Assembly: GCA_030038765.1 (NCBI GenBank)
Contig: JASHRA010000193.1
Location: 1 to 9,313 of the forward strand
Reading direction: 5' to 3'
Length of the DNA: 9,313 bases
DNA from: Candidatus Dormiibacterota bacterium
GTDB lineage: Bacteria > Chloroflexota > Dormibacteria > Aeolococcales > Bog-877
Shown here: positions 1 to 5,607 of the stretch, piece by piece
Layout: each line of letters begins with the position of its first letter
Position numbering within the stretch: position 1 is the first letter of the stretch
Program-made: the position numbers and the translations under genes
The notes under the pieces: model-generated
What the model saw: the letters and a program-made list of their open reading frames with translations, nothing else
Told to the model about the DNA's origin: nothing
The model's database searches: none

Positions 1-954
1 CCGGTCAGGCCGGCCTCGGAGGGCTTCAGCGCGAGCTGCCCGGACTCCTGGGCCGACGGGGTGGTGGCGCGGCTGGCCCTGGCGGCCCTGGTGGGCACGG
101 CGGGCCGGGCCGAGGCGTTGGAGCGGGCCCGTCGGGAGCTGCCCACCAGATCGCGGAGCGAGTTGCTGGGCGAGCTCCTGGTGGCCGACGACAGCCGGGC
201 CGGCGAGCTGGCCGAGTGGGCGCGGCACCTGGAGCTGCCCGTCCACGGCTGGAACTCGGTGGTCCGGATCGAGCTCGACAACCAGGCCCAGTTGGCTCCC
301 GGCGAGGTGGCGCGGGTGGAGCTGCTGGCGCGCGCCGGCGAGATCGCTCAGCGCCAGGCCTCGGCGGGCGGGGAGCGCTGGTACCTGGCTCGAGCCACGG
401 GCGTGGTCCTGCTCGTCCGCATGTCGCGCTCGGATCCCGGGCCGCGAGCCGGACGGGCCGACCTGGAGCGGGTCCGCGGGGTGCTGGCCGAGCTCGCCGC
501 CCGTCTCCCCGGAGCCCGGCTCCGAGCCGGGCTGGGGTCGGCGCACCAGGGCCTGGCGGGGCTGCGTGCCTCCGCCCTCGAGGCGCGGGCTGCGGTTCGG
601 GCCCTGGGCCGGTCCTCCCGGGAGGGCCCGCGCGCGCTCGCCTTCGACGCCGTCGGGGTGCGCCGCATGCTCCTCGAGTGGTACGCGTCGGAGACGGCCC
701 AGGAGGCGGTGCGGGTGGAGCTGGGCCCGCTGGAGCGGCTCGGGCCGGCGCGGGCGGAGGTGGCCATCCGCACCTTGCGCACCTACCTCGACGAGCAGGG
801 GTCGGTGGTGCGCACGGCGGCCGCGCTCCACCTCCACCGCAACGCCGTCGCCTACCGGCTGCAGAAGATCTTCGACCTCCTCCAGCTCGATCCCCAGGAC
901 TCGGACCAGCGCCTGGCCCTGCAGCTCGCCTGCCGGGCCCGGCTGCTCTGGTAG
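1..954 (+). CDS. PucR/CdaR-like transcriptional regulator (5'-truncated)
   Basis: The frame is open from the first base, so the N-terminus lies outside the window; 317 residues are visible. The C-terminus carries the helix-turn-helix typical of PucR-family regulators (HTH_30), with the core VRTAAALHLHRNAVAYRLQK at visible residues about 270-289 followed by a conserved helix ending in LALQLACRARLLW. Before it come a helical linker (RSRSELLGELL, residues about 50-60) and a region resembling the degenerate GGDEF-like middle domain of CdaR-type proteins. Full-length members usually begin with a GAF or PucR sensory domain, which would be in the missing part. The family regulates purine, amino-acid or sugar-acid catabolism, mostly as activators. 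The next gene, an FAD amine oxidase, starts 107 bases downstream on the same strand and is a plausible target, but no operator was identified. A GTG at 61 could be called as a start, but the open upstream frame makes truncation more likely. Confidence 0.88.
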   Translation, partial: PVRPASEGFSASCPDSWADGVVARLALAALVGTAGRAEALERARRELPTRSRSELLGELLVADDSRAGELAEWARHLELPVHGWNSVVRIELDNQAQLAPGEVARVELLARAGEIAQRQASAGGERWYLARATGVVLLVRMSRSDPGPRAGRADLERVRGVLAELAARLPGARLRAGLGSAHQGLAGLRASALEARAAVRALGRSSREGPRALAFDAVGVRRMLLEWYASETAQEAVRVELGPLERLGPARAEVAIRTLRTYLDEQGSVVRTAAALHLHRNAVAYRLQKIFDLLQLDPQDSDQRLALQLACRARLLW

Positions 955-1061
955 CCGGGCCGGCATATGATCCGGCTCTCGGAGGGGGAGCCCGTTCCCC
1001 TGGAAGACCGGGGGCTCGGCGTCCGGCGGTGGGCGGGCGGACCCACAGGGAGGAGTGCTGC

Positions 1062-2201
1062 GTGGCCCAGACCTCGCCCCGGATCGCGGTCGTGGGCCTC
1101 GGCAGCGTCGGCAGCATGGTCCTCTGGCGCCTCGCCGCCCGCGGCGCCGACGTGGTCGGCTACGAGCAGTTCGGCCTGGGACACGACCGCGGTGCCCACG
1201 GCGGTGAGTCGCGGATCTTTCGGACCGCCTACTTCGAGGACCCTGAGTACGTGCCCCTGCTCCGGCTCTCGCACCGGCTCTGGCGCGAGCTGGAGTCGGA
1301 GGCCGGAGCCTCGCTGCTGTTCCTCACCGGCCTGCTCATGCTGGGAGAGCCCGGCTCCCTCGGCAACGTCCACGCCTCGGTGGAGCGCTACGGGGTCGAC
1401 GCGGTCACGGTGCCGGCGCCGGTGGCCCGCTCCCGCTGGCCCCAGCACCCCATCCGGGACGACGACGAGGTGGTCCTCGACCGCGAGGCCGGTTACCTGC
1501 GGCCCGAGGCGGCGGTGCTGCAGGCGGCCCTGCGGGCCCGGGCCCTGGGTGCCGAGCTCCGCACCCACACCCGGGTGCAGGGCGTGGAGGCGGGGCGGAG
1601 CGGCGTCCTGGTGCGCACCGGGGAGGGCCGGGACGCATTCGACGCCGCCGTGGTGGCGGCCGGTCCCTGGAGCTCCCCGCTGTTGCCCGCGCTGGCGCCC
1701 CGGATCCGGGTGCGGCGACCGGTCTCGGCCTGGTTCCCCGCCCGCAACCCCGAGTTCTTTCGCCCCGACCGCTTCCCCCCCTTCATCCGCACCACGCCCC
1801 GGGAGTGTTACGGCCTCGCGGCGCTCGACGGCAGCGGCCTGAAGCTGGGCCTCTCCTCGGCCGACAACGCCGATGTCGCCGACCCCGAGCGCCTGGAGCG
1901 GACCGTCCCCATGGAGGAGGTGGCCCGCTTCTGCGCCTTGGTGCAGGAGCTCCTCCCCGGCCTCCACCCAGAGCCGAGTCGGGTCTCCGCCTACATGGAG
2001 GGCTATTCCCCGGACGGCCACGGCCTGGTCGGTGCGCTGCCGGGAGCCGAGCGGCTGACCGTGGTCGCCGCGCTCTCGGGCCACGGCTTCAAGATGGCTC
2101 CCGGCCTAGCCCAGGTGGCGGCGGACTTTGCTCTCGACGGGGGCAGCCCTCACGCCCTGGCGCTGCTGGAGCCGGGGCGGTTCGCGGCTGCTCCGGGCTG
2201 A
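1062..2201 (+). CDS. FAD-dependent amine oxidase, monomeric sarcosine oxidase / N-methyltryptophan oxidase-like (DAO family)
   Basis: A protein of 379 aa, close to the roughly 380-390 aa of monomeric sarcosine oxidases. The GTG start at 1062 is set by the Shine-Dalgarno AGGGAGGAG (1047-1055) and by the nucleotide-binding motif GLGSVG at residues 12-17, with E35 at the end of the second strand to hold the FAD ribose. The family signature region HGGESRIFR (46-54) keeps the two arginines found near the flavin. GLKLG (K261) matches the oxygen-activating lysine and SGHGFK (K344) matches the substrate-carboxylate lysine of sarcosine oxidase. Expected reaction: oxidation of a secondary or N-methyl amino acid to an imine, with H2O2 if it is a true oxidase. 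Two departures stand out: the cysteine that normally holds FAD covalently is replaced (Y311 aligns there), and the active-site His before the first arginine is Gly47. The substrate is therefore uncertain. The gene lies downstream of a PucR-type regulator. Confidence 0.86.
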   Translation: MAQTSPRIAVVGLGSVGSMVLWRLAARGADVVGYEQFGLGHDRGAHGGESRIFRTAYFEDPEYVPLLRLSHRLWRELESEAGASLLFLTGLLMLGEPGSLGNVHASVERYGVDAVTVPAPVARSRWPQHPIRDDDEVVLDREAGYLRPEAAVLQAALRARALGAELRTHTRVQGVEAGRSGVLVRTGEGRDAFDAAVVAAGPWSSPLLPALAPRIRVRRPVSAWFPARNPEFFRPDRFPPFIRTTPRECYGLAALDGSGLKLGLSSADNADVADPERLERTVPMEEVARFCALVQELLPGLHPEPSRVSAYMEGYSPDGHGLVGALPGAERLTVVAALSGHGFKMAPGLAQVAADFALDGGSPHALALLEPGRFAAAPG

Positions 2202-2234
2202 GCTGGGAAGTGCCAGCTGCCGGAGGGGCACCGG

Positions 2235-2240
2235 TACACT
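2235..2240 (+). promoter_or_regulatory. Possible -10 element for the YbjQ-like gene
   Basis: TACACT fits the TAnnnT pattern. If its last base is -7, transcription would begin near 2247, only about 3 bases before the TTG start at 2250, so the mRNA would be nearly leaderless. No good -35 hexamer is visible 16-18 bases upstream and no strong Shine-Dalgarno precedes the start. This is weak evidence. Confidence 0.3.
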
Positions 2241-2249
2241 AGCGCAGAG

Positions 2250-2588
2250 TTGCTGGTGACCACGACCGAGAACATCCCCGGGACCAGGGTGGTCAAGACC
2301 CTGGGACAGGTCTTCGGGCTGACTGTGCGGTCCCGCAGCATCGGCGGCAACATCGCCGCCGGACTGAAGAGCCTGGCCGGGGGAGAGATCGGCTCCTACG
2401 TCAAGCTCAACGAGGACGCCCGCCGCCAGGCGCTGGACCGGCTGGTCCAGAACGCGACCGCCATGGGCGCCAACGCGGTCACGATGATGCGCTTCGACTC
2501 CACCGAGATGGGCAAGTCGATGAGCGAGATCGTCGCTTACGGCACGGCCCAGGTGGTGGAGTGGCTCGACCCCGCGGCCCAGCCCTGA
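2250..2588 (+). CDS. YbjQ / UPF0145 family protein
   Basis: A 112-aa protein, the usual size for the YbjQ/UPF0145 family (small cytosolic proteins that assemble into rings, function unsettled, sometimes labelled heavy-metal-binding). Matching features are the N-terminal TTTENIPG strand, the SIGGNIAAGLKSLAGGEIGSY stretch with the glycine-rich turn (residues about 30-50), the helix LNEDARRQALDRLVQNATAMGANAV (about 53-77), and the terminal strand SEIVAYGTAQVV. The TTG start at 2250 places the TTT motif as in relatives; CTG 2253 or GTG 2256 are alternatives. There is no strong ribosome binding site. The gene is 21 bases upstream of a small membrane-protein gene, probably in one transcript. The family assignment is secure; the biological role is not known to me. 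Confidence 0.85.
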   Translation: MLVTTTENIPGTRVVKTLGQVFGLTVRSRSIGGNIAAGLKSLAGGEIGSYVKLNEDARRQALDRLVQNATAMGANAVTMMRFDSTEMGKSMSEIVAYGTAQVVEWLDPAAQP

Positions 2589-2609
2589 GCCCCTTCGGGA
2601 GGGAGTCGC

Positions 2610-2822
2610 GTGGGCGTGGTGTTGCTGGTGATCGCGGCCGTGGTGGTGGCAGGGGTGGTCATCGCCATCCTCGGCTGGGACCGCTACAGGAGTGGGCCGC
2701 GCGCGGCCCACTCCGACGAGGTGACGCCGACCGACGAGGTCTTCGTCGACCCGGCGACGGGCCGCCGGATGCGGGTCTGGTTCAACTCCAAGACCGGGGA
2801 ACGCGAGTACCGGCCGGAGTGA
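2610..2822 (+). CDS. Small single-span membrane protein, 70 aa
   Basis: The GTG start at 2610 follows GGGAGGGAG (2597-2605). Residues about 2-22 form one strongly hydrophobic helix rich in Val, Ala, Ile and Leu, followed by a basic-containing stretch WDRYRSGPR and a soluble tail. The tail reads TDEVFVDPATGRRMRVWFN and ends SKTGEREYRPE. The positive residues follow the hydrophobic segment, suggesting that the tail is cytoplasmic and the N-terminus outside. Tails of this type (DPxTGxxxRVWxxxxTGxREY) recur in small actinobacterial proteins of unknown function; I cannot name a family. The gene lies 21 bases after the YbjQ-like gene and is probably co-transcribed with it. It is convincing as a gene because of the Shine-Dalgarno and the membrane-plus-tail architecture. 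Confidence 0.75.
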   Translation: MGVVLLVIAAVVVAGVVIAILGWDRYRSGPRAAHSDEVTPTDEVFVDPATGRRMRVWFNSKTGEREYRPE

Positions 2823-2911
2823 TGCGCGGGCCCGGGGACGGGCCGACGGGTCTGGCCTGCGCTGGGGAGATGTCGGCCTGGCCATGGTTGGCCGTGTAGT
2901 GGGAGGCGGTC

Positions 2912-3484
2912 ATGGGGCTCGTGATCTGCGACATCTCCGTGTCGCTCGACGGCTACGTCGTCGGCCCGAATGACAGCCGCGAGCACCCGTGGGGCGACGG
3001 CACCGACCTGCACGCGTGGATGTTCGCCGCAGCGACCGACGACGACCGTGCCATCCTGCAGGAGTTCATCGCTGGTATCGGCGCGATCGTGATGGGTCGG
3101 ACCTCGTTCGAGAAGAACGAGGGCGACGGGGGCTGGGGAGGTGCCGGACCGCTCGGCGCGATCCCGTGCTTCGTGGTCACCCACCACGAACCCGCCGCGT
3201 CGTACCCTTCGGTGTTCACTTTCGTCACGGATGGCGTGGCCAGCGCGATCCAACAGGCCAAGCACGCGGCGGGTGACAAGGTTGTCGGCCTGCACGGTGC
3301 GACCGTGATGCAGCAGGCGCTCCCGCTCGGCCTGGTCGACGAGATCCGCGTGCACGTGGCCCCGGTCCTGCTCGGTGGCGGCACTCGGCTCTTTGGCCGG
3401 CTTGACTCGGCAGTCCTCCTCGAACGGACCTCGGCCATCGTGACGCCTGCTGCGACGCACCTTGGATTTCGGGTCGTCCGCTAG
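2912..3484 (+). CDS. Dihydrofolate reductase family protein (RibD C-terminal domain-like)
   Basis: A 190-aa single-domain protein. The ATG at 2912 follows GGGAGG (2901-2906). The fold signature is clear: VICDISVSLDGYVVGPND at residues 4-21, GAIVMGRTSFE (57-67), PCFVVTHH (85-92), and the C-terminal block VGLHGATVMQQALPLGLVDE (125-144) followed by HVAPVLLGGGTRLF (148-161). This matches the stand-alone RibD_C/DHFR-like proteins common in actinobacteria and bacilli, which bind NADPH; their physiological substrates are mostly unknown, so I would not call it a true folate enzyme. Third codon positions include more A and T (aat, gct, act, ttt, ctt) than the neighbouring genes, a mild sign of separate ancestry. 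An 89-base gap separates it from the upstream small membrane protein, so it may have its own promoter. Confidence 0.88.
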   Translation: MGLVICDISVSLDGYVVGPNDSREHPWGDGTDLHAWMFAAATDDDRAILQEFIAGIGAIVMGRTSFEKNEGDGGWGGAGPLGAIPCFVVTHHEPAASYPSVFTFVTDGVASAIQQAKHAAGDKVVGLHGATVMQQALPLGLVDEIRVHVAPVLLGGGTRLFGRLDSAVLLERTSAIVTPAATHLGFRVVR

Positions 3485-3583
3485 GGCTGGCTGTCGCGTC
3501 GAGGACGTGGGTTCTGGTCCGCCGCGTCGGGTCGTGCCGGGGCAAGACTCGTCGGGGCCCTGCACGGGGCGGGAAGGGGGCGA

Positions 3584-3701
3584 GGCAGAGCGGAGGGTCG
3601 GTACGGTGGCCGGAGGGTCTGGCAGAGCGGCGACGGCGCCGCGACTCGAGCCGCGCGACTTGCAGATGCCCGCCGGAGGCGGCGACCGGCGGCGGAGGGT
3701 C
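3584..3701 (+). repeat. Short direct repeats: CGGAGGGTC x3 and GGCAGAGCGG x2
   Basis: CGGAGGGTC occurs at 3591-3599, 3611-3619 and 3693-3701; the first two copies are exactly 20 bp apart. GGCAGAGCGG occurs at 3584-3593 and 3621-3630, 37 bp apart, flanking the first pair. In very GC-rich DNA some repetition is expected by chance, but 9-10 bp exact copies this close together are above that. They may be a relic of slippage or a binding site. Confidence 0.45.
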
Positions 3702-3733
3702 CAAGTCCGGGAGCAGCTCGCGGCCAGGGCACG

Positions 3734-3766
3734 GCGCGCTGGGCCGCGAGCCCTGTCCCAGCGCGC
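3734..3766. terminator. Perfect 10-bp stem-loop between convergent genes
   Basis: The arms GCGCGCTGGG (3734-3743) and CCCAGCGCGC (3757-3766) are exact reverse complements, with a 13-base loop. The structure sits 31 bases beyond the ATPase stop codon (minus strand) and about 250 bases beyond the DHFR-like stop. Neither side has a T-tract, so it is not a textbook intrinsic terminator; U-less hairpins are commonly proposed as terminators in high-GC bacteria. It most likely ends or stabilises the ATPase transcript. Confidence 0.5.
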
Positions 3767-3796
3767 AGCGCCGGCGGGATGTGGGGCTGGAGCGCT

Positions 3797-4936
3797 TCAG
3801 GCGCGGTCCCCATCCTCCAGCAGCCACTCTCTAAGGAGCCCGTTGGCGATCACCCAGGCGTCTTGGTCGCGCTCGATCAGCTCGGCCCGCTGGAGCGCTT
3901 GGCCAGCCTTGGCGGTGTTGGTGTGGCTGACGCCGAGGTCCCGCTGGACGTCGGTGGCGCTGAGGTGAGCCGTGGGCTGACGCGCGATCACCTTGAGCAG
4001 CCGCTGCTGGGTGAGGCCCAGGCCGCCGAAGATCTGCTCGAACTCCGGGGCGCGGTCCGCGGCCGCGGTGCGGACGGCCAGGCGGACGCTGGCCGCGTCC
4101 ATCTCATGGCCGGCGCTGGCGAAGGCCCAGAAGGCGACCAGCTGCACGTCGTTGGGGATTCCCCGGGCCGCCCGGTAGATGGCCAGGGCGACCTCCGGGG
4201 ACAGCGTCTTGCGCCCCGCGCGCGCCCGCTCCACCAGGTAGGCGGTGAAGTCCGGCTCCGGGATCTTCTCCAGGTAGAGCTTGTCCCCGACGTTGTAGAG
4301 GGCGCCGTGTTCGCGGTCGTTGGCCATCGCGTCCATCAGGTACCTCTTGCTGCCCGCGAACACGAAGCTGACCGTGGGGAGCTGGTCGACCAGGTCCTTG
4401 AGCAGGTCGGCGATCTGGGGGCTGATCTCGTAGGCCTTCTGGAACTCGTCCATGACCATCGACACCGGGTGCTTGCCCTCGCCGGCGTCGGCGAGGAGCC
4501 GGACCACGTCGGCGATGACGTCGTGCCAGTTGGTGTCCTGGGCGTAGGCGGAGAAGGAGAGCCCGGCCACCAGTCCCGAGGCGGGGTCGATCTGCAGCTG
4601 TGGGGCCAGGCGCAGGCTCCTGATCTGCTGCAGGACCGAGGTCGCCCGGCCCTTGAGCCACCCCAGGGGGCCCTCCAGGGTGGCCCTGAGCAGGGCCTCG
4701 GCAACGTCTCGCTCGTCGGTGCAGCGGATCAGGCTGGTGCTGCCGGTCCGGCCCCCGGCGGCGCGCACGCGCCTCACCGCCTGCCTGATGAGCGAGGTCT
4801 TCCCGTAGCGCCTCGGAGCGACCAGGATCAGGTTCTGGCCGTTCAGCATCAGGGTCCTCATCTTGACCAGTTCGCGCTGACGGTCCGTGAAGTGGAGGTC
4901 GTCCGCCGGTGAGCCGAAGTGGTAGGGGTTGTTCAC
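3797..4936 (-). CDS. ATPase_2-type P-loop ATPase with C-terminal winged helix
   Basis: 379 aa. The start is marked by the family-typical N-terminus NNPYHFGSP, then a FTDRQREL element (residues 16-23) that precedes the P-loop. The Walker A region is APRRYGKTS (40-48); the first Gly of the usual GPRRxGKTS is Ala. Walker B is VSMVMDEF with D163/E164, and a sensor-like strand FVFAGSKR spans 191-198. The C-terminal region, about residues 308-375 (LTQQRLLKVIARQ, then VQRDLGVSHTNTAKAGQAL), looks like a winged helix-turn-helix. No nuclease, protease or transmembrane segment is seen. Relatives (archaeal-type ATPase, STAND/AAA-like) are common in archaea and scattered in bacteria; most have no assigned role, and DNA-binding or regulatory functions are likely. 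The start codon is GTG, reached through a mini-ORF rather than directly from the strong ribosome binding site. It is monocistronic, ending convergently with the DHFR-like gene. Confidence 0.85.
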   Translation of the reverse strand: MNNPYHFGSPADDLHFTDRQRELVKMRTLMLNGQNLILVAPRRYGKTSLIRQAVRRVRAAGGRTGSTSLIRCTDERDVAEALLRATLEGPLGWLKGRATSVLQQIRSLRLAPQLQIDPASGLVAGLSFSAYAQDTNWHDVIADVVRLLADAGEGKHPVSMVMDEFQKAYEISPQIADLLKDLVDQLPTVSFVFAGSKRYLMDAMANDREHGALYNVGDKLYLEKIPEPDFTAYLVERARAGRKTLSPEVALAIYRAARGIPNDVQLVAFWAFASAGHEMDAASVRLAVRTAAADRAPEFEQIFGGLGLTQQRLLKVIARQPTAHLSATDVQRDLGVSHTNTAKAGQALQRAELIERDQDAWVIANGLLREWLLEDGDRA

Positions 4937-4953
4937 TACCTCTGCATCCTCAT
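4936..4953 (-). CDS. Five-codon mini-ORF overlapping the ATPase start
   Basis: On the minus strand, ATG AGG ATG CAG AGG TAG runs from 4953 to 4936. It has ideal spacing (5 bases) from a strong Shine-Dalgarno, and its stop overlaps the ATPase GTG by one base (TAGTG). The peptide would be MRMQR, too short to function as a protein, but the arrangement fits a translated leader coupled to the ATPase by termination-reinitiation. It could also be incidental if ribosomes use the weaker GAGG 11 bases before the GTG. Confidence 0.45.
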   Translation of the reverse strand: MRMQR

Positions 4954-4958
4954 AGTGT

Positions 4959-4965
4959 CCCTCCT
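4959..4965 (-). promoter_or_regulatory. Strong Shine-Dalgarno that points to the mini-ORF, not the ATPase GTG
   Basis: The minus strand reads AGGAGGG here. The distance to the mini-ORF ATG (4953) is 5 bases, which is optimal; the distance to the ATPase GTG (4936) is 22 bases, which is too far for direct initiation. This site therefore decides which codon is likely to be initiated first. Confidence 0.6.
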
Positions 4966-4973
4966 GTCATAGG

Positions 4974-5003
4974 GCATCATATAGGATGGCATCTATATGG
5001 ATG
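4974..5003. repeat. Tandem pair of AT-rich 15-bp dyads upstream of the ATPase
   Basis: GCATCATATAGGATG (4974-4988) is followed immediately by GCATCTATATGGATG (4989-5003). The outer bases are identical and only the central ATATA/TATAT differs. Each unit contains the dyad CATC-N6-GATG. The AT-rich cores stand out sharply in this GC-rich window and include minus-strand -10-like hexamers (TATGAT, TATAGA), so the repeats probably overlap the ATPase promoter. They look like operator sites, perhaps for the winged helix of the ATPase itself (inference). Confidence 0.55.
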
Positions 5004-5069
5004 CAGCTGACTCGTGAGCCTCGACGAGGGGGGCGGTGCCGGCAGCCGGGCTCCGGTCCGGGGTCCGGG

Positions 5070-5597
5070 TCAGGCCCCTGCGGGCGCCCGGCTCCGGGCC
5101 GGCTGGGGGGCGGGCAGGAGCCGGCCCCGCAGCCGGAGCAGGGCGACCCGGACCAGGACCTGGGCCAGCGCCATCAGGACCAGGGCGGCCACCCAGGCCT
5201 CCGACCCGGTGATCTGGTTCTGGGCGGAGAAGCGGGCCACGGTGGGGCCGAAGCCGTGCTCGACGGCGATGGCGAAGGCCATCCGCCCGCCCATGCCCAC
5301 CACCCAGAGCAGGGCGGCCAGCCAGCCGGCCCGGGCCAGCGCGTGGCCCTCCGCGTCACGGCGCATGTGGCTGGCCAGGGCGCAGCCGGCACCCAGCGCG
5401 ACGCCCACGAGGACCAGCACTCCGTCGAGCCAGAGATCGTGCCCGCCGGTCGGGATGCCGCGCAGGTAGTAGGCGGCGGCGGCGACGACCACCGCGACCG
5501 GAAGGATCAGGTTGAAGAGGCTGAGCCGGCGCTCGGGGATCTGGCGCAGGACCAAGAGGATGAGGACGGCGCTGATGACGTAGTCGGTCGTGCTCAT
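5070..5597 (-). CDS. Multi-span membrane protein, possibly DUF1453/CcdC-like
   Basis: 175 aa starting at ATG 5597. Five hydrophobic segments are visible at about residues 6-20, 27-45, 55-77, 87-112 and 133-155, with short loops including RQIPERR (18-24) and MRRDAEGHALAR (78-89), and an Arg/Pro-rich tail after 155. The topology and the RQxxxRR motif after the first helix resemble actinobacterial proteins of the DUF1453/CcdC type, but this is a pattern-level resemblance. The frame continues upstream on the minus strand across the ligase gene for hundreds of codons, but that part is antisense to a clearly coding gene, so I use the ATG. No good Shine-Dalgarno precedes it. It is divergent from ligC with a 147-base gap. 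The function is unknown. Confidence 0.75.
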   Translation of the reverse strand: MSTTDYVISAVLILLVLRQIPERRLSLFNLILPVAVVVAAAAYYLRGIPTGGHDLWLDGVLVLVGVALGAGCALASHMRRDAEGHALARAGWLAALLWVVGMGGRMAFAIAVEHGFGPTVARFSAQNQITGSEAWVAALVLMALAQVLVRVALLRLRGRLLPAPQPARSRAPAGA

Positions 5598-5607
5598 GCC
5601 CGGAGCT

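Larger units (their letters stand above)
3485..3796. other. Gene-free convergent gap with short repeats and a hairpin
   Basis: This is the gap between the plus-strand DHFR-like gene and the minus-strand ATPase gene. Frames on both strands read as low-complexity Arg/Ala/Pro/Gly sequence with no recognisable domain, so I see no gene. It holds a repeated 9-mer (CGGAGGGTC, three copies), a repeated 10-mer, and a perfect 10-bp stem-loop near the ATPase end. No tRNA or recognisable RNA family was seen. Confidence 0.6.
4942..5006. repeat. 8-bp inverted arms framing the ATPase control region
   Basis: CTGCATCC (4942-4949) and GGATGCAG (4999-5006) are exact reverse complements separated by 49 bp. The first arm lies inside the mini-ORF; the second overlaps the distal dyad repeat. 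In RNA the arms could pair and enclose the Shine-Dalgarno and mini-ORF start; in DNA they could be a spaced pair of sites for the same protein. Confidence 0.5.

Noticed and set aside
216..1061. In-frame N-terminal extension of the amine oxidase back to position 216
   Set aside because: It overlaps the PucR-type gene in another frame, is low-complexity Arg/Pro/Gly, and the GTG at 1062 has an ideal ribosome binding site just before the FAD motif.
852..2084. Minus-strand open frame of about 410 codons across the amine-oxidase gene
   Set aside because: It is antisense to a protein with a clear FAD-binding motif and conserved lysines; the translation is His/Gly/Pro-rich without a fold.
2912..3484. 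True folate-pathway dihydrofolate reductase or riboflavin RibD
   Set aside because: There is no deaminase domain and no riboflavin or thymidylate gene nearby; the motifs fit the generic stand-alone RibD_C-like family of unknown substrate.
3693..3710. tRNA T-arm-like GGGTCCAAGTCC
   Set aside because: The flanking bases do not form the 5-bp T stem, and no acceptor, D or anticodon arms are found around it.
3779..4912. Plus-strand open frame of about 377 codons opposite the ATPase
   Set aside because: The minus strand has Walker A, Walker B and sensor motifs; the plus-strand translation shows no domain and is an artefact of GC-rich codon use.
3797..5597. ATPase plus membrane protein as a two-gene defence system
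   Set aside because: There is no nuclease or other effector domain, the genes are 133 bases apart with a separate control region between them, and the surroundings are not defence genes. Conserved adjacency would be needed.
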